Assembly (NCBI GenBank): GCA_964410915.1
Contig: CAYPIU010000021.1
Span: 1-29,439 of the forward strand
Source of the DNA: CAZFJG01 sp964410915
GTDB taxonomy: Bacteria > Synergistota > Synergistia > Synergistales > JAFGMB01
Direction of reading: 5' to 3'
DNA: 29,439 nucleotides
How positions within the stretch are numbered: the stretch's first letter is position 1; every line of letters begins with the position of its first letter. Under the pieces are notes generated by a model, which worked only from the letters and a program-made list of their open reading frames with translations, was not told the origin of the DNA and ran no database searches. Below are positions 22,360 to 29,439 of the stretch, one piece after another. Position numbers and translations under genes: made by a program.

Positions 22360-23766
22360 TCATCTTTTACTGTTTTTAACTGCAAGAACCACTAAAGGGA
22401 TCATAAGCAAAAGCATCGGCAATCTCAGGCTGACTATGTTGCAGCCTCCATCTTCTTCTGTACTTGTTTCACTTGTATTGTTTTCTATGCTGGTGGAAAG
22501 TAATTGCTGCTCCCTTTTGCGTTCTCTGACTCTTTCTTTAGCACCTGGCTCAAATTCATAGGCCCCAATGTCATAAGCTCTTTTCTGAGGCCTGAGGACG
22601 CCCCTCTGATCTGTAGTTACCTCCTCGATCTCAACTCCTGTATCTATTGCAGAGCTTCCCTTCTGAAGGGCACAGGTCCAGGTAGGGCCGCCGTTGTCAG
22701 CAAGGTCCATAAGCAGTGGATCTTCAGTAATGATGTCGCTGGAAATAGCACCATCCCCTACATCGCCATTCTGAACAATACAGTAGCTGATAGTGGGATT
22801 GCTTGAAGCATCGTTGAATATCTCACTTCCGCCCTCATCCCATAATATGCAGTTGGTCAAAGTGGGACTGGAATTACCTTCGTTGTAAATCCCGCGGCCA
22901 TAACTAACTGCTCTGTTTTCTGAAAAGGTGCAGTGGGTTAAGGTGGGGCTGGAATCCCCGTTGTACATCCCGCCGCCAACAGTAGCCGAGCAACTATTGT
23001 AAAAAGTGCAATTTGTTATATCAGGGCTGGAAAATTCATTATACAGGGCGCCGCCCACACATGCTGAACCGTTAGATTCAAAGGTACAACCCTCCAACGC
23101 GGGTTTTGAATTAACGTTGTATATAGCACCACCATTACCGTAATATTCATCACGTGCATCATTAAAATAGAAAGTACAATCTTTTATAAAGGGATGTGAG
23201 GCATTATTCATAATTGCACCTCCTCCTCTTCTATCAGTCCAGTTATATTCAAAGGTACAATTCGTTACAATAGGATTGGATCCTACGATATTAAACAAGC
23301 CTCCTCCATAGTAAACTGCTTTATTATAGAAGAAGATACAATCCGTTATCCTTGGGCTGGAATTCGAGCATGCTATACCTCCTCCATAATTTTCCTTCCC
23401 CCTGATAATGGAAAGACCTGAAATTTCAACCGACTCAGCTTCTACAATAGAAAAAACCCTACAAACTCTGTTACCGCTTATACTAAGTTGATCTGCACCA
23501 GGACCCCGAATGGTAATTCCTTTGTCAATTAACAGATTATGACCATCAAGAGTTATAGTCGCAGGATAAGTAAGATCAAAGGTAATGACATCTCCCGAAA
23601 GGGCACATTCAATGGCATAGCGCAAAGATCCCTCACCGGGTTCAGAATAATTGTCAATATTTGTCCTTACCACCCATGTCTGACAATAAACAGCTGTAGT
23701 TCCTGCAAATACAACAAATAGCAGTAAAAGCAATAACATACCAGGTTTTAAGAACCTGACTCTCAT
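22360..23766 (-). CDS. Secreted right-handed beta-helix protein with Synerg-CTERM-like sorting tail
   Basis: This 468-residue exported protein has a signal peptide (about 1-29: basic start, Leu-rich core, ending near YCQ). Its parallel beta-helix is built from about 8 imperfect repeats of the form GGG-(I/L/M)-Y-N, S-S-P, (L/I)-T-(N/D/H)-C-x-F. The end of the helix has the choice-of-anchor type block NGGPTWTCALQKGSSAIDTG then YDIGAYEFEP. A charged linker rich in Arg, Lys, Glu and Ser leads to DGGCN, a hydrophobic helix and a basic tail ending SKR. The frame opens at 23907, but the ATG at 23766 has a GGAGAGAG site and directly precedes the signal peptide. It is probably a surface-anchored adhesin or polysaccharide-related protein. 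It is a paralogue in architecture of 26830-29028. Confidence 0.82.
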   Translation of the reverse strand: MRVRFLKPGMLLLLLLFVVFAGTTAVYCQTWVVRTNIDNYSEPGEGSLRYAIECALSGDVITFDLTYPATITLDGHNLLIDKGITIRGPGADQLSISGNRVCRVFSIVEAESVEISGLSIIRGKENYGGGIACSNSSPRITDCIFFYNKAVYYGGGLFNIVGSNPIVTNCTFEYNWTDRRGGGAIMNNASHPFIKDCTFYFNDARDEYYGNGGAIYNVNSKPALEGCTFESNGSACVGGALYNEFSSPDITNCTFYNSCSATVGGGMYNGDSSPTLTHCTFSENRAVSYGRGIYNEGNSSPTLTNCILWDEGGSEIFNDASSNPTISYCIVQNGDVGDGAISSDIITEDPLLMDLADNGGPTWTCALQKGSSAIDTGVEIEEVTTDQRGVLRPQKRAYDIGAYEFEPGAKERVRERKREQQLLSTSIENNTSETSTEEDGGCNIVSLRLPMLLLMIPLVVLAVKNSKR

Positions 23767-23883
23767 TTCTCTCTCCTCTTTCCTGTTTAACAGTTCACAA
23801 CCATACAGAACGCCGGCATTAAATTTAATATGCCGAAATATCTGACACCCAGAAAGAAAAGAAACATTGCGAATAAGGGATCT

Positions 23884-23912
23884 TATATACTGATAGGGAA
23901 CATGCACTTCAA
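23884..23912 (-). promoter_or_regulatory. Candidate promoter of the beta-helix gene 22360-23766
   Basis: On the minus strand TTGAAG (23907-23912) and TATATA (23884-23889) are 17 bases apart. The transcript would start near 23877 and carry a leader of about 110 bases. Confidence 0.45.
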
Positions 23913-24148
23913 ACCAGTAGCTTTTACCAATAATTTAAACCAGACTACCTGATTAAACCATCTCCTCTCAATTAACAGAGAATCGAGTAAAATACAAGGA
24001 TATGGCATTTAAAAGAAATGCGTTAATATCATTAATGGGAAGTGTTATCACATTGAATAGTAGCACATAAACTGGCTTTTGAGTATCATTTTACATTGAA
24101 ATTAATGTTTATTCTTTATTCTGAAATGATATATATTTGCACAATCTC

Positions 24149-24174
24149 TTTTCTGGACTTAGTATTCAAAACTG
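24149..24174 (-). repeat. Short dispersed repeat, copy 1 (degraded gene end)
   Basis: This 26-base sequence matches 29405-29431 with one substitution and one single-base deletion. In the copy at the window end it encodes QFWILSSRK of an open frame; here the substitution gives TGA and the deletion shifts the frame. It may be a scrap of a duplicated gene. It lies 383 bases before the beta-helix start codon. Confidence 0.6.
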
Positions 24175-24197
24175 GGAAAAACTTTTGTTAATCCAAC

Positions 24198-24234
24198 AAA
24201 AAACAGCAGACAGATGAATTTCTTCTGACTGCTG
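24198..24234 (-). terminator. Rho-independent terminator of the methyltransferase unit
   Basis: CAGCAG (24204-24209) pairs with CTGCTG (24229-24234). After one mismatch a second short stem (CAGA with TCTG) follows inside. Read on the minus strand, six T residues follow (24198-24203). Confidence 0.75.
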
Positions 24235-24263
24235 AATATAAAAAGTTTTGAGAAAACAAAGAC

Positions 24264-24419
24264 TTAAACAGCATCCAGAGACTTCATAATTTTATATTCT
24301 AACAAAAAATTTAATTCTCTAAGTTTTCCCGAAACATAGACCATATGCTTATTCAATTCATTCTCGATACCCCGCAACATGGTTTCCAGATCATACTGCT
24401 ATTCTATTTCAGTAATCAT
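24264..24419 (-). pseudogene. Small ORF overlapping the methyltransferase stop, with in-frame TAG
   Basis: An ATG overlaps the methyltransferase stop codon (ATGA) and opens a 51-codon frame: MITEIE, then TAG at 24399-24401, then QYDLET and a 38-residue run from the ATG at 24380 ending KIMKSLDAV. The later part looks coding and amphipathic (IENELNKHMVYVSGKLRELN). Its V-x-x-S-x-x-L-x-x-L spacing faintly recalls Spo0E-like small phosphatases, but their SQELD core is absent. A terminator lies about 30 bases after its stop, so it is on the methyltransferase transcript. It could be a pseudogene, a gene starting at the inner ATG, or a recoded frame. Confidence 0.4.
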
Positions 24420-25171
24420 GTCTGAAGTTTTTTCGCTACATAAACTCCATAACTGTAATAATCTTGATACTTTTCATAAAGGGCTATTTCATCTTTTTCA
24501 CATTCAACAATTTCCTTTGCCTGATCACTTTGACAATGCCCCTTCAGAAAGTCATCAAAACGGCTCTGCATAGGGCGATAGTAATTATCAAGCCAGCAAT
24601 AAGCAGGCAAAAAGAAATAACCCTCGGGAGTGTAGCCGTGCTTCTCAAGAATTCCTATCTTTGCCGAAGCAAGGTCAACTTCAGGGTACTCTCTTTCCCA
24701 GTGAGACTGAAGCTCAGACGGTCTTTCTGCAGTCAGCCATGTGATTTCCGAAAGTATGAGTTTTCCTCCTGGTTTTAAAAATTGCTTCCAGGCCGAAACA
24801 CCTGCTTCAAATCCCATGTTATAGATAGCTCCCTCAGACAAGATCACGTCAAACTCCTCGTCAGAAAAAGGCAGCGCATCCATTGAGCACTCAAGAGTAG
24901 TTATTTTGTCCGCTACTCCCTGATCATGTGCTCTGGATTGGAGCACGTCAAGAAACTCCGGGAGAAAATCCACAGCAGTGATCTCCGCATCCAATTCCTT
25001 TCCGAGTAAGATAGTCGATGCACCTGTGCCGCAGCCGATATCCGCGATTTTCAAAGGGCATGACCGGTCGATTCCAGCCAGTTCCAAAGCCTTTTTTGTT
25101 TCCGCTTCTCCACCAGGTCCCTGCCGTACCGCATCTTTGTGAAGGTCTATGAGCAGTTGATATTCATTCAT
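24416..25171 (-). CDS. Class I SAM-dependent methyltransferase
   Basis: This 251-residue protein has a Rossmann-type methyltransferase domain. The SAM-binding motif ADIGCGTGAST is at about residues 43-53, the acidic motif II ITAVDFLPEFL near 64-74, and the post-motif stretch SEGAIYNMGF near 118, followed by FLKPGGKLILSE (about 134-145). The C-terminal third (Tyr- and Trp-rich, with YCWLDNYYRPMQ) probably shapes the substrate pocket and is not diagnostic. AAGGAGGGG precedes the ATG. The substrate is unknown; UbiE-like small-molecule methylation is the usual default. Confidence 0.85.
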   Translation of the reverse strand: MNEYQLLIDLHKDAVRQGPGGEAETKKALELAGIDRSCPLKIADIGCGTGASTILLGKELDAEITAVDFLPEFLDVLQSRAHDQGVADKITTLECSMDALPFSDEEFDVILSEGAIYNMGFEAGVSAWKQFLKPGGKLILSEITWLTAERPSELQSHWEREYPEVDLASAKIGILEKHGYTPEGYFFLPAYCWLDNYYRPMQSRFDDFLKGHCQSDQAKEIVECEKDEIALYEKYQDYYSYGVYVAKKLQT

Positions 25172-25502
25172 ATTACCCCTCCTTGTGCCAATGTCTTAAT
25201 GTATTAATATTATTCTTACACTTAAGATAAATAATTTAAATTATCCCGCAGCCTAATAGAGACACTTAACCGGCTAGCAAGCTTTCTGTCATAAAAGACA
25301 AACCTGCAAATGTTCCAACTCATCAGGTTATAGATATACACTAAGGCTAACAAGCCAGGCCCATAAAATGGACTTGACTGGATAAAGTATTTATCGATAC
25401 ACCTTACACTGCTCTAGCAGGAATTGGGAACATAACTTTGACATCACCCGCGGGGACAAAGAATAGCGGAATGTCCATCCGAGTTCATCGCATGGTTATC
25501 TG
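25172..25502. other. Intergenic region between the CPBP protease and methyltransferase genes
   Basis: No clear gene or strong terminator is seen in these 331 bases. A 24-codon minus-strand frame (about 25404-25478, MDIPLFFVPAGDVKVMF) is coding-like in composition but has no ribosome site. The AT-rich part near 25190-25250 probably contains the methyltransferase promoter. Confidence 0.4.
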
Positions 25503-26345
25503 TCATTGGTACCTTTCCCTTGGGTTTGGAATGACTTCTGTGACAGAACCTTCCTTTGTTAACATATCTTTGCGATTCCACCAAAGGACTACAAAGGCCA
25601 CAATGATCAAAAGGTAAGTGTCGTAGGGCTGCGCATCTGGAAATATCGGGTTCATCAACTGGAAGTGGAAAAGCGCCGACAGCAGGATGCTGCCACCCGA
25701 CCTATTGAAGAGTGCTGTAGCAATGACACTTATCGCCAGACAACCGGCAAAGAACGCTGCGAATGACCATTCGCTCTGCTGGGTTCCGCTCAAAAAGAAG
25801 GCAGGAAAATGCCATAGCCCCCAGATGGCTCCAAGAACCAACCCAGCCCATACCGGAGCTAACTTCCTCTGAAAGAGAGGAAGAGCAAGCCCCCGCCAGC
25901 CGAATTCCTCCATGGGCCCTTTAATGGCAGCGAGGAGCAACCCAACGAGTAGGGCCTGAACGGACGAAAATGGGAAAGGGTCTGTAAAAAGGTTCCCTCT
26001 AAGAGCGGATCCGCCAATGAAAAGCAACGGAATGCCAATGATCAGAAAGGCGTACCAGGCTGCGCTGCAGCGCCAGAGCAATGCCCGTCCAAGGAAGAGC
26101 TTCAGGCCTGTGACACCACCGACGCGGACAACAATAGTGAAAGCACCGATGGCAGGTGCGTAAACGGCTAAGAAGAAGAGAGGGTGGTTGCCGGTGAGCT
26201 GCCCGAACAATGCTCCCATACGTTCCGGTAAAAAAACGTATAGCCCGAGTATCCCCCAGGCCAAGCCGAAAGAGATAATGAGAAATGGAACAATTGAACG
26301 AAACGTTATCCTGTATATCTTTTGCGCCGTGCTATTTGGGGTCAT
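25503..26345 (-). CDS. CPBP family intramembrane glutamic endopeptidase
   Basis: This 280-residue membrane protein has about eight helices and the Abi/CaaX-prenyl-protease-2-like (CPBP) motifs. Motif 1 is MEEFGWRG with Glu146, Glu147 and Arg151. Motif 2 is IWGLWHFPAF with His179. A third conserved His (about 227) lies in SALFHFQLMNP. Bacterial members cleave peptides or proteins in the membrane, for example in bacteriocin self-protection or signalling. AAGGAG precedes the ATG. GC content appears higher than in neighbouring genes, which may mean recent acquisition. There is no bacteriocin gene beside it. Confidence 0.85.
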   Translation of the reverse strand: MTPNSTAQKIYRITFRSIVPFLIISFGLAWGILGLYVFLPERMGALFGQLTGNHPLFFLAVYAPAIGAFTIVVRVGGVTGLKLFLGRALLWRCSAAWYAFLIIGIPLLFIGGSALRGNLFTDPFPFSSVQALLVGLLLAAIKGPMEEFGWRGLALPLFQRKLAPVWAGLVLGAIWGLWHFPAFFLSGTQQSEWSFAAFFAGCLAISVIATALFNRSGGSILLSALFHFQLMNPIFPDAQPYDTYLLIIVAFVVLWWNRKDMLTKEGSVTEVIPNPRERYQ

Positions 26346-26466
26346 ATAAGTCTCCTTACCTCATAGAGTCCAACAGGTTATTCCTTCGTTCCTTTATATC
26401 TCATTGGAAATGTCATCGATCATAAGCTTCTCTAACGGAAGATTATATATCTCACAATTGAATGTA

Positions 26467-26706
26467 TTATAACAACGCATATGATTTTAGAAAGACTTGA
26501 AAATTATCCTTACGGATATTATAGAGATAGTTGGCTTTGAAGAGTGCATGTTTAAGGTCATTGGTCTGCAATGAATAATTTATCTCTGTTCTGCCAAAAG
26601 CCTCCCTAACATCGATGGGTATGGCTATACGAAAATAATAGATGCTTCCTTTGCGAAAAAGGTATGTAGGTGTCTTTCCAATTTTAACACTGGTTACCTT
26701 TGCCAT
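26467..26706 (-). pseudogene. Truncated tyrosine recombinase (integrase) N-terminus
   Basis: The 79 residues match the N-terminal DUF6538-type arm-binding segment of phage-like integrases: YLFRKGSIYYFRIAIPIDVREAFGR (about 15-39), followed by SLQTNDLKHALFKANYL (about 45-61). A full integrase would be over 300 residues, with a catalytic Arg-His-Arg-Tyr domain; that part is absent here and not found in the next 120 bases. A good AAGGAGG site precedes the ATG. Two terminators lie directly upstream on the same strand. It is a remnant of a mobile element or a domesticated fragment. Confidence 0.75.
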
Positions 26707-26729
26707 GGTAGACCTCCTTTCAAGACATT

Positions 26730-26760
26730 AAAAAAACCAAGCCCCGGAAGTGAGGCTTGG
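26730..26760 (-). terminator. Second of two tandem terminators
   Basis: CCAAGCC (26737-26743) pairs with GGCTTGG (26754-26760) around a 10-base loop. On the minus strand seven T residues follow (26730-26736). It ends only about 8 bases before the ribosome site of the truncated integrase. Confidence 0.8.
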
Positions 26761-26773
26761 CTTTAACTTACAG

Positions 26774-26803
26774 AAAAAAGGAGCCCGAAATTCGGGCTCC
26801 TTT
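26774..26803 (-). terminator. First of two tandem terminators, after the 732-residue beta-helix gene
   Basis: An 11-bp stem (26777-26787 with 26793-26803; core GGAGCCCG) has a 5-base loop and, on the minus strand, a T-run reaching 26774. It lies 27 bases after the stop of the beta-helix gene. Confidence 0.85.
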
Positions 26804-26829
26804 AAAAAGGTTCTTGTTAGCTGGAATAT

Positions 26830-29028
26830 CTACCGTTTTCTGCTGAGAAGGAACAGTGGTGCCAGAAGCAGGATCAAGGAAGGTACGAAGGCACCTGTGT
26901 TACATCCGCCGCTGCTTCCGGCTGAAGCCTTTGTTATGGCAGAACTGAACTCGTAAGCTCCCATGTCCACTGCAGCTCCGTTTATCCTCGAATTACCTTC
27001 CAGGTCGACATCCGGCAATGATGGAGCATCGCTGTTCCCCATGTCGATAACCGGAGAGGTTTCCTGGAGACGGAAGTCAGTGGTAGATACGAATAGGGGA
27101 TCAACGTCCATGTTGGAAGATTCAAAGAGGAAACTATCTCCTCCAGAAAAGTCTGTTGAAAGAACAGAAAAGTCGTTCTCGTTGACATAGAAATAGTTCA
27201 GGTAAGAGTTGTCGTATAGGTAGATATCGTTCCCGTCAGATGCGGTATTGTCCCACACTATATTGTTGTAAATAGAATAAACCGTATTGTCATCACCGCA
27301 GTAGACGTAGATGCCTCCTCCATAATATCCTGTGTCAGTTACAGTATTTCCGGTGACTGTGTTGTTCACGATATCAGCGTATCTGACATATTCCGGATAG
27401 AAATAAGCACCGCCACCGTCATAAGTTGAGGTGTTCCCTGTCACCAGGTTGTTTCTGAAGATAAAATCACCGTAATAAGGCTCAGCATAGACTCCACCAC
27501 CGTTGTATCCACCTAAGTTGTTGGTGAAAGAACAGTTTTCTACTGTCATATCTCCGGATTCACATTCAAGATATGCGCCGCCACCATCACAGTCTTCTGG
27601 AATATCACCTGAAATTACATTCTGGTCGAAGGTGTTGTTTCCTACGTAGAAATTACCCGCATCTACGTATGCGTATAAACCTCCCCCATCTTCATAAGAA
27701 CTATTACTGGAGAATTCATTTCCTGATACAAAGATGTTAGTGCCTCCATAAGAAGCCTCTATATATGCTCCGCCACCTTCGCCATCGGTGGACCTGTTGT
27801 TCTCGAAAAGGGAATTGGTCAGGCTTAGTATTGTCCCCACGTAGCTGTGATCATAGAAACATAATCCCCCACCGTAACCATAAGATTCATTTTCCCGGAA
27901 AGAGCAGTTGTCTACATAGAACGAGGTCCCATCGTCGTACAAATATAAATAAACGCCTCCTCCTCCTCGACCGCCAGCTACATTCTGGTAGAAATCGCAA
28001 GATACCATATCGAGCTGATCACCGTATTCTATTTCCAGGTAAGCACCTCCTCCGTCGTAACCAGATTTATTACCATTGAAGGAATTATTGAACAAGTATG
28101 CGGATGTATTGTCATTTCCATTAATATCAAGAGCTCCACCATCAGAATCAGCGTAGTTATTTTCAAAGGTGTTGTTCAGACAGTTAAAGACATTGGCTGC
28201 GGAAGGGTAGAAATAAAGAGCTCCCCCATAGCCGGCCGAATTGACCCGGAAAATATTGCTGTCCACCGTGGTTGTACCGGAATAATCCTGTTCAATATAT
28301 AAGGCGCCACCATAATAGCTTGTACCAGCATCATTACTTGTGCAGGTGTTTCCGATAACTTCAATATCTCCCACATATGCATAAAGGTAGCCTCCCCCAC
28401 CATGCTCATCGGTTGAGTTAGATGTCAGCGTGTTTCCGTTAAAGGTCATATCTCCTACTTTCTCGATATAGGAGTAAACGCCCCCACCATAATATGCATA
28501 ATTGCCGGTGAAATCACAGCTGGTTATGTCTATGTTGCCGTTATCATCTATGTAAGCATATAGGCCTCCTCCATAGTAAGATCCATCAGTTGAATTATCT
28601 TTGAAGGAGCATTCCATAATATTGATATTACCTGCATCAATGTAAACGTATGCTCCTGCTCCATCATTGCTGACGTAGCCGTTCCGTATGTTAAGTTTTT
28701 GTAGAGTGATGTCCGTCATGTATTCAGAATCGATATCTAATACTCGATCAGTTCCTCCACCATCCAGGATAACTTCTCCGTTTCCAACAATGGAAAGGGT
28801 CCCCTCGTCAGAAGAATTTGAATCATAATCGAATGTACCACCATTGTCATTTGTGCTGTACGTACCAGCAGCAAGTGTAATTACATCGTCCTCACCGTTG
28901 GACTCGGCAGAGGTAAGAGCACTCTGAAATCCTGCCGCTGTAGAAACTGGGAAATCAGCAGCATAACCGTAACCGCAATAGATCAACAAGAACAGAACTG
29001 CGAAAAATACATAAAAAGCTTTTTTCAT
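26830..29028 (-). CDS. Large secreted beta-helix protein with Synerg-CTERM-like sorting tail
   Basis: This 732-residue protein has a signal peptide (about 1-23, ending GYA) and an N-terminal cap (FQSALTSAESNGEDDVITLAAGTY). Around 15-18 beta-helix coils follow, each about 25-35 residues, with the pattern GGG-x-Y-x-Y/F then N-x-F-x-x-N. It is rich in Gly, Tyr, Asn and Asp and very acidic. The end has the VDMGAYEFSS block, then SSGGCN, a Leu-rich helix and RKR. The C-terminus is the best Synerg-CTERM match in the window and predicts processing by a rhomboid-type protease and surface attachment. GGAG lies upstream of the ATG. It differs from 22360-23766 in repeat chemistry (no repeated Cys) but shares the plan. 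A role in adhesion or polysaccharide binding is inferred. Confidence 0.83.
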   Translation of the reverse strand: MKKAFYVFFAVLFLLIYCGYGYAADFPVSTAAGFQSALTSAESNGEDDVITLAAGTYSTNDNGGTFDYDSNSSDEGTLSIVGNGEVILDGGGTDRVLDIDSEYMTDITLQKLNIRNGYVSNDGAGAYVYIDAGNINIMECSFKDNSTDGSYYGGGLYAYIDDNGNIDITSCDFTGNYAYYGGGVYSYIEKVGDMTFNGNTLTSNSTDEHGGGGYLYAYVGDIEVIGNTCTSNDAGTSYYGGALYIEQDYSGTTTVDSNIFRVNSAGYGGALYFYPSAANVFNCLNNTFENNYADSDGGALDINGNDNTSAYLFNNSFNGNKSGYDGGGAYLEIEYGDQLDMVSCDFYQNVAGGRGGGGVYLYLYDDGTSFYVDNCSFRENESYGYGGGLCFYDHSYVGTILSLTNSLFENNRSTDGEGGGAYIEASYGGTNIFVSGNEFSSNSSYEDGGGLYAYVDAGNFYVGNNTFDQNVISGDIPEDCDGGGAYLECESGDMTVENCSFTNNLGGYNGGGVYAEPYYGDFIFRNNLVTGNTSTYDGGGAYFYPEYVRYADIVNNTVTGNTVTDTGYYGGGIYVYCGDDNTVYSIYNNIVWDNTASDGNDIYLYDNSYLNYFYVNENDFSVLSTDFSGGDSFLFESSNMDVDPLFVSTTDFRLQETSPVIDMGNSDAPSLPDVDLEGNSRINGAAVDMGAYEFSSAITKASAGSSGGCNTGAFVPSLILLLAPLFLLSRKR

Positions 29029-29341
29029 AGTGATCTCCTCTCAGATTCATATATAGAACAGAAATATCTCTCTAACACTTTCTGCTTCAAAGTGACATGT
29101 CGACGTAGTTCAAGTAAAAGTTAACTAAGATTGTCAGTAGCAACTATAGCGAATTTTGCAACTTGCATACATAGCTATGAGAGAAATAATGCTCTCTATG
29201 GGTGGCATCACCTTCCCTGGTAAAACAGAATACTGAAATGACAGACTTTACAGTTGTGGAACACAAAACAAATGGATTAATAACGATAATATCATGGATT
29301 TTTGATTTAATGAATTAATTGAAAAGATTTTTAACAATTGT
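29029..29341. other. Intergenic region upstream of the large beta-helix gene
   Basis: These 313 bases are AT-rich. Two small hairpins are seen (GAGAG 29179-29183 with CTCTC 29192-29196; GGTG 29201-29204 with CACC 29209-29212), and AACAATTGTT near 29333. I considered a riboswitch, but no known consensus fits. The promoter of the beta-helix gene should lie here but is not clear. Confidence 0.4.
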
Positions 29342-29439
29342 TTAAACCTCAATACCTTTAATCTTCATCATCAATTCAACCGCCTCTGGATATTCACTTC
29401 CCTGTTTTCTGGAACTTAGTATCCAAAACTGATATATCT
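29342..29439 (-). CDS. C-terminal end of an unidentified gene (partial)
   Basis: The minus-strand frame entering from the window edge reads YQFWILSSRKQGSEYPEA, then VELMMKIKGIEV, and stops with TAA at 29342-29344. Composition is coding-like, but 31 residues are too few for a family call. Part of it (29405-29431) recurs in degraded form at 24149-24174. Confidence 0.6.
   Translation of the reverse strand, partial: IYQFWILSSRKQGSEYPEAVELMMKIKGIEV
29405..29431 (-). repeat. Short dispersed repeat, copy 2 (within the partial gene)
   Basis: This 27-base sequence matches 24149-24174 except for one substitution and one extra base. Here it is part of an open frame (QFWILSSRK). It lies 377 bases before the start codon of the large beta-helix gene, almost the same distance as copy 1 from its own beta-helix gene. 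Confidence 0.6.

Larger units (their letters stand above)
23767..24263. other. Long AT-rich leader region upstream of the beta-helix gene
   Basis: This stretch of about 500 bases holds a candidate minus-strand promoter (23884-23912), a short repeat (24149-24174) and a terminator (24198-24234). A 22-codon plus-strand frame at 24001-24069 has an AAGGA site but no known product. I saw no tRNA or riboswitch. Confidence 0.5.

Noticed and set aside
23767..23907. 47-residue N-terminal extension of the beta-helix gene
   Set aside because: The extension would place a long hydrophilic stretch ahead of the signal peptide; the ATG at 23766 has a proper ribosome site, and the extension covers the likely promoter.
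25404..25478. 24-codon minus-strand frame after the CPBP gene
   Set aside because: Coding-like composition but very short and without ribosome site or known family.
29160..29240. Possible fluoride or other riboswitch upstream of the large beta-helix gene
   Set aside because: A GGTGATG-like start was seen on the minus strand, but the loop is too short for the fluoride fold, the pseudoknot partner is missing, and the downstream gene is not a fluoride exporter.
1..29439. tRNA, rRNA or CRISPR array
   Set aside because: No tRNA-like T-arm sequences, rRNA segments or regularly spaced direct repeats were found on reading both strands.

Overview
The window reads as part of an anaerobic, Gram-negative-type, amino-acid-fermenting bacterium, most likely a member of Synergistota. 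Three things point there. Two secreted beta-helix proteins end in a Gly-Gly-Cys-Asn motif, a hydrophobic helix and a basic tail, which matches the Synerg-CTERM sorting signal. There is a threonine-to-glycine catabolic operon. There is also a complete Mrp-Mbh type energy-converting [NiFe] hydrogenase, as used by ferredoxin-dependent fermenters. The taxon is an inference; no rRNA or marker gene is present.

Region 1 (61-8740, minus strand) is one tightly packed 14-gene operon, mbhA to mbhN, in exactly the gene order of the Pyrococcus membrane-bound hydrogenase. It begins at a good promoter near 8707-8736 and ends at a strong hairpin at 61-96. The distal half encodes Mrp-antiporter-like subunits (MnhE, F, G, DUF4040, MbhE, MnhB, C, D). 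The proximal half encodes MbhI and the hydrogenase module (NuoB-, C-, D-, H- and I-like). All four NiFe cysteines are present in MbhL, so this is a hydrogenase and not the Mbx/Mbs sulfane reductase. MbhN is unusual: it has four 4Fe-4S motifs instead of two, plus a charged tail.

Region 2 (8830-14055, minus strand) holds a MOSC-domain protein, a small unknown membrane protein, and the operon tdh-kbl-nhaC. SDR-type threonine dehydrogenase and 2-amino-3-ketobutyrate CoA ligase would turn threonine into glycine plus acetyl-CoA; the NhaC-family antiporter follows. A divergent control region (14056-14314) carries matching inverted repeats.

Region 3 (14315-19335) holds, on the plus strand, a DUF1295 membrane enzyme, a DAK2-DegV fusion (probable one-chain fatty acid kinase) and rsgA. 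A putative lipoprotein trypsin-like protease lies on the minus strand between them.

Region 4 (19412-29439, minus strand) is a looser accessory region. It contains a 4-oxalocrotonate tautomerase homologue, a dihydrolipoamide-dehydrogenase-like flavoprotein, an atypical CX4R phosphatase, two beta-helix surface proteins, a SAM methyltransferase overlapping a tiny reading frame that contains an amber codon, a CPBP protease, a truncated phage-type integrase behind tandem terminators, and the C-terminus of an unidentified gene running off the end. Repeated GC-rich palindromes and a short repeat found upstream of both beta-helix genes mark this part as a plastic region.

Together the core genes suggest a sodium- and proton-based energy economy. 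Amino acid oxidation would reduce ferredoxin, the Mbh complex would oxidise it to H2 while driving ion transport, and NhaC would exchange Na+ and H+. No tRNA, rRNA, CRISPR array or intact transposon was seen. I saw no hydrogenase maturation genes.
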